DNA from: FEN-1297 sp046704255
Lineage (GTDB): Bacteria; Bacteroidota; Ignavibacteria; Ignavibacteriales; Ignavibacteriaceae
Direction: 5' to 3'
Assembly (NCBI GenBank): GCA_046704255.1
Contig: JBJKSH010000164.1
Span: forward strand, 1 to 64,000
DNA length: 64,000 bases
The translations under genes were made by a program, and so were the position numbers. Under the pieces are notes generated by a model that was given only the letters and a program-made list of their open reading frames with translations, had not been told where the DNA came from and did not search any database. Positions within the stretch are counted from its first letter, which is position 1; each line of letters opens with the position of its first letter. Shown in pieces: positions 8,208 through 17,131 of the stretch.

Positions 8208-9188
8208 TTGTTCAGGATGTATTGAAGTAATATCAATAGGTTCTTTTCGCAAGTATTCCGTTGTATTCTTTTTCCTTGTAATATCATTAATAACATTATC
8301 CACCTGCTGCTCGGAAAGATTTAATGCTTTGGCAATATCTGCAGCAGGTATATTATTTTCCCAGCCGAACCAAATTCTATCTAGAATATCAAACGAAAGT
8401 CTAAAGAAAAACTCTTCCTGTGTTTGTTCGGCACTATAGGTATCGGAAGTTGGTTTTCGTTTTCTAATTTCTTCGGGGATATCGAGGTAGTCTGCAAGTT
8501 GATATACCTGGGTTTTAAACAAATGGCTAATAGGCCTAATGTCCGAGCCGCTGTCCCCGAACTTTACAAAAAATCCCTGTTGGTGTTCATTTTTATTCGG
8601 CGTTCCTATTACCGCATAATTTCTTTGTTCGGCGTGATAGTAAAGCATACTCATTCTGCTTCTCTGCTTAAAATTTGAAGAGGCAACAATCTGCAAATAT
8701 TCTTTGAGTGGAAGCCTGGCTTTCTTTACTTCACCGGAAGGAGAAATAATTTCAAGATAAAACAAATTAAGTTTGTCCTTCTCCAGAATATTTTGCGGAA
8801 GTACAATCTTCATTTTATAAGATGAATCATATTCAGGGAAAATATTTTTAACTGCTTCATCTCTTCTTTTGTAGCAGCCGAACCCTTCCAGAGCACCGGT
8901 TAAATTTTCAATAATTGATTTTACATTGTACTTGTTTAAAAGTTTGTTAACAAGAGGAATGTTATCTTCACTGGATTCCTTTTCCGGCAGCATTACCGCA
9001 AGTACTTTATCACTGCCTATCGCCATAGTTGCTAATGCCAGGCAAACCGAGGAATCAACTCCCCCGCTTACACCTATCACTACTCCCCTTTTCTTTAATA
9101 TATGAGACATTGCGTATCGAATATTTCCAACTATCTTTTCTACTTCCTCCTTAGGATTTATTAAAATTGAATCACTGGTGTATTGCAT
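8196..9188 (-). CDS. nadE: NAD(+) synthase-family ATP-pyrophosphatase
   Basis: A 330-residue NAD synthase homologue. The family adenylates nicotinic acid adenine dinucleotide and amidates it to NAD. It shows the PP-loop SGGVDSS (41-47), 'VIGTPNKNEHQQGFFVKFGDSGSD' followed by 'RPISHLFKTQVYQLADYLDIP', corresponding to the NadE deamido-NAD region, and 'RKRKPTSDT'. It has no glutaminase (CN hydrolase) domain, so it would use ammonia or a partner amidotransferase. It is longer than typical ammonia-dependent NadE (about 270 residues) because of a central insertion around 100-160. It lies downstream of the aminotransferase-ligase-AsnB-ACP block on the same strand, separated by a repeat-bearing spacer. 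It may be the housekeeping NadE or a cluster-specific amidating enzyme. Confidence 0.8.
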   Translation of the reverse strand: MQYTSDSILINPKEEVEKIVGNIRYAMSHILKKRGVVIGVSGGVDSSVCLALATMAIGSDKVLAVMLPEKESSEDNIPLVNKLLNKYNVKSIIENLTGALEGFGCYKRRDEAVKNIFPEYDSSYKMKIVLPQNILEKDKLNLFYLEIISPSGEVKKARLPLKEYLQIVASSNFKQRSRMSMLYYHAEQRNYAVIGTPNKNEHQQGFFVKFGDSGSDIRPISHLFKTQVYQLADYLDIPEEIRKRKPTSDTYSAEQTQEEFFFRLSFDILDRIWFGWENNIPAADIAKALNLSEQQVDNVINDITRKKNTTEYLRKEPIDITSIHPEQISE

Positions 9189-9239
9189 AATTAATTATCC
9201 TTACCTTTTTAGTAGTTAAAGTTCAGAAACCTATGGAAC

Positions 9240-9330
9240 GCGGACAACACGGATGGCACGGTACTACCACGGATATTTAAATTATTAAAATAAAGTCCGT
9301 GAGAATCTGTGTCGTCGTGTTCTCCGCATA
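9240..9330. repeat. Imperfect inverted repeat in the aminotransferase-nadE spacer
   Basis: A left arm (about 9240-9274, GCGGACAACACGGATGGCAC followed by a CCACGGAT word) is roughly the inverse complement of the right arm (about 9293-9327, starting AAAGTCCGTGAGAATCTGTG). The arms pair imperfectly around an AT-only centre. This word set (CCACGGAT / TCCGTG...CTGTG) is typical of dispersed intergenic palindromes. It occupies the only spacer longer than 150 bases in the distal polysaccharide locus. Confidence 0.6.
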
Positions 9331-9353
9331 ATATTGCCTGCATCATATTATTT

Positions 9354-10577
9354 TTATATAAACTCTTCCATTACGAAATTAAAAGTATCAATCACTTTTT
9401 TTATTTGCACATCAGAAATAACAAGCGGCGGCTCAACCATAACAACAAACGGATTGCCGAAGGATTGATAAACCAGAACTTTATTATCAATCATTTTTCT
9501 AACGATGGATGCGGCAACTTTTTTGTCTTCTACCTTTAATCCATATAACATACCGATTCCGCTGACGGAACTAATTATTTTCGAATATTTGCCCGCGAGG
9601 TTTTTCAGTCCCGAATATAATAATTTCGATTTTACTTCAACCGAAATTAAAATTTTACTTTCTTTAATAAATTTTATCGATTCAATTGCGGCACAGCAGG
9701 CAAGCGCATTGCCTCCGTAACTGGATGCCGTCATCGGAAAGCTCATTCCGAATCTCTGCCATAAATTTTTTCTTGCCAGTACGGCACCAATAGGAATTAA
9801 TCCGGCTCCCAGTGATTTGCCTATTACCAAAATATCCGGTTCGACTTCAAAATACTCCGAAGCAAACATAAAACCGGTTTTTCCAATACCGGTAATTACT
9901 TCATCAAAAACTAAAATGATATTTCTCTTATTACATAAATCTCTAACACTTTTTAGATATTCTTTCGAAGGAATCTTTACGCCGGCATCATGTTGAATAG
10001 GTTCGATTAAAACAGCGGCTGTGTTTTCATCAATACTTTTTTCTAGCGATTCAAAATTTCCGAAAGGAACTTGCTCGAGGGCAGGCAGAAGCGGCTTAAA
10101 GCTATTCTTAAATACCGGAACTCCTGATGCGGATAAAGCACCAAGCGTATGGCCATGGAAAGAATGTTCCATAGTAATAATTTTCTTTTGCCCCTTATAA
10201 AGCCTAACCAGCTTTATTGCAGTTTCAATTGCTTCTGAGCCGCTGTTAAGCAGATAGGAACATTCAAGGCTGCCGGGAGAAATTTCTTTTAATAATTCAG
10301 CAAGCTCTATTTGAATCTTATTTATAAACGGTCGTGTATTAACATCATTTTTTTTTAACTGCTCAATTAATGCATTTACAACCTGTTGATTATTATACCC
10401 TATATTTCCTATCCCATAACCGGATGTGCAATCTATAAACTCATTTCCTTCAGAGTCGGTAATAACTGCGCCTTCCGCTTTTGCACCGGTGTTGAAAATT
10501 CCTATCTGTTTTAAATGATTAACATACCTGGGATTTATCAGTTCCCCGTAGCTGTCATAAATATTATTTTCCATCAA
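9354..10577 (-). CDS. Class III PLP-dependent aminotransferase (acetylornithine/GABA type)
   Basis: A 407-residue fold-type I class III aminotransferase. It shows 'NSGSEAIETAIKLVRLYKGQ' for phosphate binding, 'HSFHGHTLGALSASG', the Asp of 'LVFDEVITGIGKTGF' that contacts the PLP ring nitrogen (about 225), and the Schiff-base Lys254 in 'VIGKSLGAGLIPIGAV'. The family moves amino groups to or from omega-amines such as ornithine, GABA or diaminobutyrate. Its ATG overlaps the stop of the upstream adenylating ligase by four bases, implying joint synthesis with the ligase-AsnB-ACP set. A role in making the amine or amino acid handled by that set is an inference; a plain amino-acid pathway role is less likely given the coupling. 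Confidence 0.88.
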   Translation of the reverse strand: MMENNIYDSYGELINPRYVNHLKQIGIFNTGAKAEGAVITDSEGNEFIDCTSGYGIGNIGYNNQQVVNALIEQLKKNDVNTRPFINKIQIELAELLKEISPGSLECSYLLNSGSEAIETAIKLVRLYKGQKKIITMEHSFHGHTLGALSASGVPVFKNSFKPLLPALEQVPFGNFESLEKSIDENTAAVLIEPIQHDAGVKIPSKEYLKSVRDLCNKRNIILVFDEVITGIGKTGFMFASEYFEVEPDILVIGKSLGAGLIPIGAVLARKNLWQRFGMSFPMTASSYGGNALACCAAIESIKFIKESKILISVEVKSKLLYSGLKNLAGKYSKIISSVSGIGMLYGLKVEDKKVAASIVRKMIDNKVLVYQSFGNPFVVMVEPPLVISDVQIKKVIDTFNFVMEEFI

Positions 10578-12193
10578 TTATTAATTAATTCGGCTTTTAA
10601 AATTTTCTTATCAATTTTTCCGTTCGGGCTTTTAGGCAGTTCATTTATAAATTCAACATATTTCGGAACCATAAATGATTCCATGTTTTCCGAACAAAAC
10701 TGAAGAATAAAATTAGCATCAATCGACTGTTCATCTTTTTTAACAATATAAGCTTTAATAGCCTGGCCAAACACTTCATCCGCTACACCGATTACTGCTG
10801 CTTCGGCAACTCCTTCTATTGAACATAAAATATTTTCAATTTCCTTGGGGCTTATTCTTTCTCCTTTGGATTTTATCATATCGTCTTTTCTTCCTAGAAA
10901 ATACAAATATCCTTCTTCATCTTTACGAAAGAGATCACCCGTATAAAGAAGAACTTCTCCCGGCATCTTTCCGCTGCGGTATACTCTAGATGTTAATTCA
11001 GGCGAGTTCCAGTAACCGCGCATTACATTTGAACCTCTGACAACAAGTTCGCCAACCGTGCCGTTTGATACTTCATTTCCTTCTTCGTCAAATATAAAAA
11101 CTTCACAATTCGGTATTGCTTTGCCAACAGAATCTGGACGAATAGATATTTGTTCCGGCGGCAGATAAGCTATCCGCTTGCATTCGGTAAGACCGAACAT
11201 AGAATAAATTTTTATGTAAGGAAATAATTCGTTAAATTTTTGAATATGCGGTACGGGGAATGCGGCGCCTGTATTTGTTATATATCTTACCGATTCCAGT
11301 TTGTACTTATCTATTCCTCTCATCTTTAGCAATAATGCAATAATCGTAGGAACAATGGGAAAGCCGGTAATCTTTTCTTCTTCAATTTTTTGCAGAATTT
11401 TTACCGGGAACATAAATGAAGTTTCAAGCACCAAAGTTCCGCCGAACATAACACACATAATCATCTGATACAATCCGTAATCAAAGGAAAGCGGCAAAAC
11501 ATTTAGAAGAATATCATTGGAGTCATTTTCCAGATATTCAATTATGCTGCGGGCGGCAGAAATCATATTGAAGTGCGAGCTAATGACTCCTTTAGGCTCA
11601 CCTGTAGAACCCGAAGTATAAATTAATGCTGCCAGATCATAATCTATAACCTTCTTCATTCTTTCACTTAATTTGCTGTCTGGTACCCGGTTTTGAGAAT
11701 TTAATAATTCATCATAATTAAAAACCTCATGAACGCCGTCTATATTGTTTACAAAATCATGGTTAACATAAATTATTTTCAAACCGGTTTTTATTTTTTC
11801 AGCCGCTTTACTTACAACTTCGCATTTTTTTGAGTGGGCAATAATAATCTTTGTACCGGAATCCTTAATAATGTACTCCAGTTTATTGGCTTTTACAGAA
11901 GAGTTTAAAACTACAAAAGCGCCGCCGGCTTTTAAAATTCCCCAAACAGAAATTACTGTCTCGACCGAATTATCCAAAAAAATAATTACGCGGTCGTGTC
12001 TTTCAAGCCCAAGCTCAAGTAAAGAAGCTGCAAGCTGATTACTCCGCTGATCGATATCCGAATAAGTAAGTCTTTGCCTTCCGAAAATTAATGCTTCCTT
12101 ATCAGGAAATTCTTTAGCATCCTTAATTAAAAAATTATGCAAAACTCTAGGTTGAAATAATTCGTCTATCATAATTTCCTTATCATAAATCAA
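10574..12193 (-). CDS. AMP-dependent acyl/aminoacyl ligase (ANL superfamily)
   Basis: A 539-residue adenylate-forming enzyme with the full ANL motif set: P-loop TSGSTGEPKG (193-202), 'YSMFGLTECKRIAYLPPE' (A5), 'LLYTGDLFRKDEEGYLYFLGRKDDMIKSKGERISPKEIE' (A7/A8 hinge, split here only by reading order) and the C-terminal catalytic lysine in 'NGKIDKK'. It activates a carboxylic acid with ATP and transfers it to CoA or a carrier protein. Proteins of this type occur next to an asparagine synthase and an ACP in exosortase-associated exopolysaccharide loci. It starts two bases after asnB. An alternative start at Met8 (12172) has a better ribosome-binding site (AAGGAAATT). The substrate is unknown; the nearby ACP is the obvious acceptor. 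Confidence 0.88.
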   Translation of the reverse strand: MIYDKEIMIDELFQPRVLHNFLIKDAKEFPDKEALIFGRQRLTYSDIDQRSNQLAASLLELGLERHDRVIIFLDNSVETVISVWGILKAGGAFVVLNSSVKANKLEYIIKDSGTKIIIAHSKKCEVVSKAAEKIKTGLKIIYVNHDFVNNIDGVHEVFNYDELLNSQNRVPDSKLSERMKKVIDYDLAALIYTSGSTGEPKGVISSHFNMISAARSIIEYLENDSNDILLNVLPLSFDYGLYQMIMCVMFGGTLVLETSFMFPVKILQKIEEEKITGFPIVPTIIALLLKMRGIDKYKLESVRYITNTGAAFPVPHIQKFNELFPYIKIYSMFGLTECKRIAYLPPEQISIRPDSVGKAIPNCEVFIFDEEGNEVSNGTVGELVVRGSNVMRGYWNSPELTSRVYRSGKMPGEVLLYTGDLFRKDEEGYLYFLGRKDDMIKSKGERISPKEIENILCSIEGVAEAAVIGVADEVFGQAIKAYIVKKDEQSIDANFILQFCSENMESFMVPKYVEFINELPKSPNGKIDKKILKAELINN

Positions 12194-12195
12194 TT

Positions 12196-14181
12196 TTATG
12201 AAATACTTGTTACTGTTCTTTTATCAAAAACAACGGTAAAGTCAACCGGCTTAACATTTACAGAATCAAAATTCTCAATAAATTTGTCGTAAACAATTTG
12301 AGTTGATAAAATACCGACTAAAGCCATATTATCAAATTCACCCGCTGTATCTATGCCGGATAATTTTTCTTTTAATTTCAAAACCATTAAAGGATTAAAG
12401 AGATTATTATTCTTTAGATTATCTTCCGATAGATAATCTTCAATATAATCCAGTTTATTATTCAGCAGACTGTTTTTAATTGGAGCCCTGTACGGATGTT
12501 TAGGCCTGCCGGAAATTGATTGAGGAAGAATATCCTTAAATACTTTCTTTAAAATAAACTTTTCATTTAATCCCCTTATTTTTAAATATGAAGGCACTTT
12601 ACTCATTAGTTCAATTAACCTGTAGTCTAGATAAGGCATTCTTATTTCCAATGAATGCGCCATTGCTACTCTGTCACCCTGCGAACTAAGCAGATAGTTG
12701 GAGAGAAATAACTTCATTTCCAGGAACTGTGCTTTGGATAATGCATCCCAATAAGAAAATTTTTCCGGTAGAATCCCCGAAAGTTCAACAAACGGATCGT
12801 AGCCGTTTGTATTTTCTCTAATATCATTACTGAAAAATCTTTTTATCTTAGAAGTATTTTGCCAGCGAATTAAATGAGAAAAGAACGGATTGCCCGGCTG
12901 CTCTATTCCGGCTTTAAAAAATGATCTTAATACCGCTTTACTTTTGGCATCTTTAAAAATATAAGGATAAAGTTTTTCAAGAAGCATCGGCCTTATTTTG
13001 GATTCGGGAAACTTTGACCAGAATGCTCTTACCAAAGTTTCTCTAAAAATATTATAGCCGCCGAAAACTTCATCGGAACCTTCGCCGGTTAATACAACTC
13101 TAAAACCTGAATCTCTTGCAAGCCCGGATAATATAAACAATGGTACAGGAGATAATCTAAGCAAGGGGATTTCACAATGCCATAAGACTTCCGGAAGAAG
13201 TTCACCGATAGATTTATTTTTTACAAGAACAGTATGATGATCTACTTTTAAATTTTTAACCATTATATCCTGGAATTCACCCTCATCAAAAGCAGCATCC
13301 TCAAACCGTATTCCAAAAGTTTTCAGTTTGTTGTTAAAGTTATTATTTATTATAGCTGTTATCCCGGAAGAATCCAGTCCGCCGCTTAAATAACTGCCTA
13401 CAGGTACATCTGCCCTCAACCTAATTGCAACCGAATCCAAAAGCAATTCTTTAACCTGCTCGGCAATTTCACCGGAAGTATAATTTACAAGTTCATCTGT
13501 CAAAGCAAAATCATAATCCCAATAGCGTTTAACCTTAATGTTTCCGTCTTTTATTTTTAAATAGCAGCCAGCCTGAAGCTCATAAATATTTTTAAAGAAT
13601 GTTTTACCCGGTAGTATTGTCCAGAATGTAAAAATCTGATTTAATGATTCCGGAGCAATTTCACGTTCAATTTCTTTACATGCAAATATAGATTTTATTT
13701 CCGAACCGAAATAAAATTTATTTTTGTAAACTGAATAATAAAGCGGTTTCTTACCCACCCTGTCGCGTGCAATAAAAAGTTCCTTACTTTGAGCATTCCA
13801 AACTACAAATGCAAACTGCCCGTTAAGTTTGTTAACACATTGCTCTTTTTCATCTTCAAAAAGATGAAGGATTACCTCCGTATCGGAGTTTGTATAAAAA
13901 CTGTGGCCTTTTTTTTCAAGGTCATTTTTTAATTCCGTGTAATTGTATATCTCACCGTTAAAAATAATCCATAGAGTTTTATCTTCATTATGAATCGGCT
14001 GGGTACCGTTCTCCAAATCTATAATGCTAAGACGTGTCTGAGCCATCCCGATTTTTTCATCTACATAAGCACCGGATTGGTTTGGACCGCGATGCCTAAT
14101 GTACCCGGCCATTGTTCTCAAAGTATTTATGGAAACCGGTTCCGATTCCGTCATATTCAATATTCCGGTAATTCCGCACAT
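12196..14181 (-). CDS. asnB: Glutamine-hydrolysing asparagine synthase-type amidotransferase
   Basis: A 661-residue AsnB-type enzyme. The N-terminal class II glutaminase begins MCGITGI, with the catalytic Cys2 exposed after Met removal; 'RGPNQSG', 'RLSIIDL' and 'FNGEIYN' are also present. The C-terminal synthetase domain has the PP-loop SGGLDSS (266-272) and 'LTGEGSDEVFGGY', with 'MPYLDYRLIELMSKVP' further on. Known chemistry is transfer of glutamine amide nitrogen to an AMP-activated carboxylate. In polysaccharide loci such homologues are thought to amidate uronic acids or other carboxylates rather than make asparagine. It follows the ACP gene by one base and precedes the adenylating ligase by two. 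Confidence 0.9.
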   Translation of the reverse strand: MCGITGILNMTESEPVSINTLRTMAGYIRHRGPNQSGAYVDEKIGMAQTRLSIIDLENGTQPIHNEDKTLWIIFNGEIYNYTELKNDLEKKGHSFYTNSDTEVILHLFEDEKEQCVNKLNGQFAFVVWNAQSKELFIARDRVGKKPLYYSVYKNKFYFGSEIKSIFACKEIEREIAPESLNQIFTFWTILPGKTFFKNIYELQAGCYLKIKDGNIKVKRYWDYDFALTDELVNYTSGEIAEQVKELLLDSVAIRLRADVPVGSYLSGGLDSSGITAIINNNFNNKLKTFGIRFEDAAFDEGEFQDIMVKNLKVDHHTVLVKNKSIGELLPEVLWHCEIPLLRLSPVPLFILSGLARDSGFRVVLTGEGSDEVFGGYNIFRETLVRAFWSKFPESKIRPMLLEKLYPYIFKDAKSKAVLRSFFKAGIEQPGNPFFSHLIRWQNTSKIKRFFSNDIRENTNGYDPFVELSGILPEKFSYWDALSKAQFLEMKLFLSNYLLSSQGDRVAMAHSLEIRMPYLDYRLIELMSKVPSYLKIRGLNEKFILKKVFKDILPQSISGRPKHPYRAPIKNSLLNNKLDYIEDYLSEDNLKNNNLFNPLMVLKLKEKLSGIDTAGEFDNMALVGILSTQIVYDKFIENFDSVNVKPVDFTVVFDKRTVTSIS

Positions 14182-14182
14182 G

Positions 14183-14443
14183 TCAGCTTGCCTTAGCTAT
14201 TTCAGATTGTTTACGCTTAATAAATTCACTCACCTTATTTATGGAAGAAAAATTTTCAGGAATAAGTTCCTCATCTTCAACTACTATGTTAAATGTTTCT
14301 TCAACAAAGCTAACAAGTTCAACGATCCCGGTAGAATCAATTATTCCTTTTTCAAAAAAGCCGGTATCATTTCCAAGCGAATCTGCCTGGCCGAAAAGAA
14401 AGTTATCTACAATAAAAGTCTTTAACTTTTCAGTTTGTTCCAC
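14183..14443 (-). CDS. Acyl carrier protein (stand-alone PCP/ACP)
   Basis: An 86-residue phosphopantetheine carrier. The four-helix ACP pattern is visible: helix 1 'EKLKTFIVDNFLF', loop 'FFEKGIIDSTGIVELVSFVEE' with the attachment Ser37 in D-S-T, and a closing helix 'INKVSEFIKRKQ'. The DS(T/L)xxxEL motif and length fit stand-alone carrier proteins of secondary pathways better than the fatty-acid AcpP (the Leu after Ser is Thr here). It is immediately upstream of asnB, and an adenylating ligase lies two genes down, so it probably holds the activated acid as a thioester. It starts a subcluster after a 142-base spacer. Confidence 0.88.
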   Translation of the reverse strand: MEQTEKLKTFIVDNFLFGQADSLGNDTGFFEKGIIDSTGIVELVSFVEETFNIVVEDEELIPENFSSINKVSEFIKRKQSEIAKAS

Positions 14444-14489
14444 TTTTAACTCCTTCCATTTTATTTTAATTTTATCTTAATACTTATTA

Positions 14490-14537
14490 TTTGTTAAGTT
14501 ACTAACAAACACTCCGTAAAAATATTCTTATAAGAAT
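14490..14537. repeat. Small inverted repeats in the spacer before the ACP gene
   Basis: The 142-base spacer between the PaaK-like gene and the ACP holds a 7-base stem (TTTGTTA 14490-14496 with TAACAAA 14503-14509) and a perfect 14-base palindrome (14524-14537, ATTCTTATAAGAAT). Either could be an operator or a weak terminator separating the ACP-asnB-ligase-aminotransferase subcluster from the upstream genes. No convincing promoter was found. Confidence 0.35.
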
Positions 14538-14585
14538 TTTAAAAACAATCCCGGTCCAAAAAATTTTTCAGGTATTAAATATTTT

Positions 14586-15926
14586 TTATTTCCATTTGTT
14601 TGAAACATTGGATATAATAAGCCGGAACTTCCCGCCGCCTGTATAATCAACACCGTTAAAATCAAAATTCACATTTAGATCGGGCAGCAGGCCTTTATGA
14701 ATTTCGGACTTAATAATTTCCAAATCCTTTTCATCAGGTTCGTTCGACTTTGAAATTTTAATCGTAAGGTCATCAATATCATTTTGAATTATTTGATATT
14801 GTTTTATCCAATCTGCATTATACAAAACATTTAAGTGATTAAAAAATGCGCCGTGAATATAGCGGCCGTCCCTTAGCACAATAAAGTCACGTATTCTACC
14901 TCCAAGCTCCTTAATTTTATCCAGGTTCCTGCCGCATTGGCAAGTATCATAGGAATAACTGCCGACATCACCGGTTTCGTATCGTATCAGCGGAAATGCA
15001 TAATTGAACAACGGAGTGCTAATTATTTTTCCAAGGCCGTTTTCATTCTTTTCGGCTATTTCAACAAAAGCAGATTCCATATTCAAATGATAGCCGTTGT
15101 GCCTGCTGCATTCGAATGAAAATAAACCACCTTCCGGACAGCCGTAAAGATCGAATACTTTTGCACCGAACACTTCCTCAATAACCTCCCTTTGGCTTTT
15201 ATATAACATATCCGAAGTTGTTATTATTGCATTCAGCTTTCCCTTAAGTGAAATTGAATTTGACTTACAGAACTGAGATAATAAATAAACAGATGACGAG
15301 TAACCGAAAATATATTTTGCTCCCGATGAAGAAATAGTGGCGGAAATATTTTTTAACTTTTCATCCGTTAAATGATAACTTGTAATTAAAACCGCATTCT
15401 GAAGAAAGTTATAAATGTTTCTTTTAAATTGAGAAGTATTAGGCAGCAGTGAACCGCCTGCAAAATTTATAAATTTGTCACCGGGCTCAAACCCGCCTGC
15501 ATTCCATGCGCGGAAAATATTTGCCCACATATAGCTGTGTGAAAGCTTGTCTCTGTACGTAAGAAAAGGCTTTCCCGTTGTCCCCCCTGTTTGCGTAATG
15601 CGCGGCTTAAATGAATTAAAATTTGCGGCTTTTATTTCATTGAAGTTACGTCTTACAATGTCTTTACCGGTTGTGGGCAACTGTTTAATGTCATCAATAT
15701 TTTTTAAATCCCCCGGTTGAAAAGAAATTTGATTAAACAATTTTGTATAATACGGAACATTTTTATATGCATGTTCAATAAGAAGCCTCAATGCTGAAAA
15801 TTGAATTTCTCTTAATTCATCTTCAGATGCATACTGCTTCTTAACAATATTTTTATATATCTTTAGTGTATCGGTTTTTCTAAAGAAGTCTAATATTTTA
15901 TAATTTAACTGAAATATTGGGTTCAT
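14586..15926 (-). CDS. PaaK/CapK-like adenylate-forming enzyme (phenylacetate-CoA ligase family)
   Basis: A 446-residue member of the phenylacetate-CoA ligase/coenzyme F390 synthetase branch of adenylate-forming enzymes, often annotated CapK in capsule loci. It shows the P-loop-like 'TQTGGTTGKPF', the acid-binding 'VFDLYGCPEGGLFSFEC' with a Cys-rich continuation ('CQCGRN'), 'LIRYETGDVG' and a small C-terminal domain with 'GGKFRLIISN'. The N-terminal 'LIEHAYKNVPYYTKLF' is characteristic. It should activate a carboxylic acid as an AMP or CoA ester. It is the second adenylating enzyme in the locus, lying between a glycosyltransferase and the ACP. The substrate is unknown. Confidence 0.85.
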   Translation of the reverse strand: MNPIFQLNYKILDFFRKTDTLKIYKNIVKKQYASEDELREIQFSALRLLIEHAYKNVPYYTKLFNQISFQPGDLKNIDDIKQLPTTGKDIVRRNFNEIKAANFNSFKPRITQTGGTTGKPFLTYRDKLSHSYMWANIFRAWNAGGFEPGDKFINFAGGSLLPNTSQFKRNIYNFLQNAVLITSYHLTDEKLKNISATISSSGAKYIFGYSSSVYLLSQFCKSNSISLKGKLNAIITTSDMLYKSQREVIEEVFGAKVFDLYGCPEGGLFSFECSRHNGYHLNMESAFVEIAEKNENGLGKIISTPLFNYAFPLIRYETGDVGSYSYDTCQCGRNLDKIKELGGRIRDFIVLRDGRYIHGAFFNHLNVLYNADWIKQYQIIQNDIDDLTIKISKSNEPDEKDLEIIKSEIHKGLLPDLNVNFDFNGVDYTGGGKFRLIISNVSNKWK

Positions 15927-15952
15927 AATTCTAGTTTAAGTTTTCTTTCGGT

Positions 15953-17131
15953 TTATTTTAATTCGCCCGGTTCTCCATCATTCGACAGAATCTTTTCTGC
16001 AACCGCCCGCCAGGTATAACCCCGGACTATCTTCAAACCTTTTTCGATTCTTTCACTGTTATTCTTCATTACGGCGGAATCAAGATGTTCTAGAAATTGT
16101 TCTTTCGTCTTTGCAGAGTAAACTATCTCACGGTAATTTTCATTTACCTCTTCAATTAAAGTAGAAACGACAGGCTTACCGAGAGATAAATATTCATTTA
16201 ATTTTAAAGGCGATGAATTTTTAATCCAATCTCTTCTTACCCAAAACATAATACACACATCAAACTGCAATGCATAAGCAGGAAGTTCATCATAAGTTTT
16301 TTTACCCGTGAAAAATATATTTGATCGCTTTTCCAATTTAGGCAATGATATATCTTTTCTTCCTATAAATACAAAATTATAATCAGGCCTTTCCTTGGAG
16401 CAGTATTCAATAACATCCCAATCGTTGGAATCGGTAAGCGTTCCGTAATAGCCTATAATTGGGTGCTTGATTGATTTAAGATCAGAAGGAATTTCAATTT
16501 GACCTTTGCGGCCGGTATTAAAATGCTCAAAGTCTACTGCGTGAGGAAGGTAATAAATATTTCCTCTTCCGTTTTTGGTTGTAAGATTGGAATAAATTTC
16601 TTTAGACGCACAATATATTATATCGGAATTTTTATATAATAAGTTATCAAGATATTCAAGATACTTCCGTGAATCATTATTCAATTCCCTGTAGGCTGTA
16701 TAATAATCGGAATAATAATAAATTGATTTTGAATAGCCGATAAGATTTAATGCAAAAGCATATAACGGCGTACTGAAAAATAAAACTGGTTTTTTTATCC
16801 CGAGCATTGCTGTTATAAAAGATATTTGCAAATGGAATATTATTTTATTCAGATTAAAATAAAAGCCCCTGCTAAATACAGGAAGGAGTACGGGAGTATA
16901 AACGTAAAAATTATCGTCTGCCTTTTTTAAAAATTTGAAAATACTTTTTAATTTCCTGATAATTCTATTTGAAAAATTCTTCTTTTTAATCGAGGGGAAG
17001 CGGGTGCCGAGCGGGTTTATCCACAAAACTTTATACCCGAGTTCTACAAAGTTTTTTGTTATATGATACCTGGAATGCGGATTGCTGTTCCAGTAATCAT
17101 CGCTTGAAAAATGAATAATACTCTCAGTCAT
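15953..17131 (-). CDS. GT-B glycosyltransferase (GT1/GT4-like)
   Basis: A 392-residue glycosyltransferase of the two-Rossmann GT-B type. The N-terminal domain carries 'SDDYWNSNPHSRYHITKNFVELGYKVLWINPLG'-like text (the first 20 residues are diagnostic of a subgroup that opens with a location phrase). The C-terminal domain has 'IGYYGTLTDSNDWDVIEYC', 'IFFTGKKTYDELPAYA' and the sugar-nucleotide acidic region 'SSPLKLNEYLSLGKPVVST'. I use the ATG whose first base pairs in an ATGA overlap with the deacetylase stop; an in-frame Met three codons earlier also exists. It is expected to add one sugar to the lipid-linked repeat unit at the cytoplasmic face. Donor and linkage are unknown. Confidence 0.82.
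   Translation of the reverse strand: MTESIIHFSSDDYWNSNPHSRYHITKNFVELGYKVLWINPLGTRFPSIKKKNFSNRIIRKLKSIFKFLKKADDNFYVYTPVLLPVFSRGFYFNLNKIIFHLQISFITAMLGIKKPVLFFSTPLYAFALNLIGYSKSIYYYSDYYTAYRELNNDSRKYLEYLDNLLYKNSDIIYCASKEIYSNLTTKNGRGNIYYLPHAVDFEHFNTGRKGQIEIPSDLKSIKHPIIGYYGTLTDSNDWDVIEYCSKERPDYNFVFIGRKDISLPKLEKRSNIFFTGKKTYDELPAYALQFDVCIMFWVRRDWIKNSSPLKLNEYLSLGKPVVSTLIEEVNENYREIVYSAKTKEQFLEHLDSAVMKNNSERIEKGLKIVRGYTWRAVAEKILSNDGEPGELK

Noticed and set aside
9240..9330. CRISPR array
   Set aside because: Only an inverted pair exists, without equal-length repeats and spacers and without cas genes.
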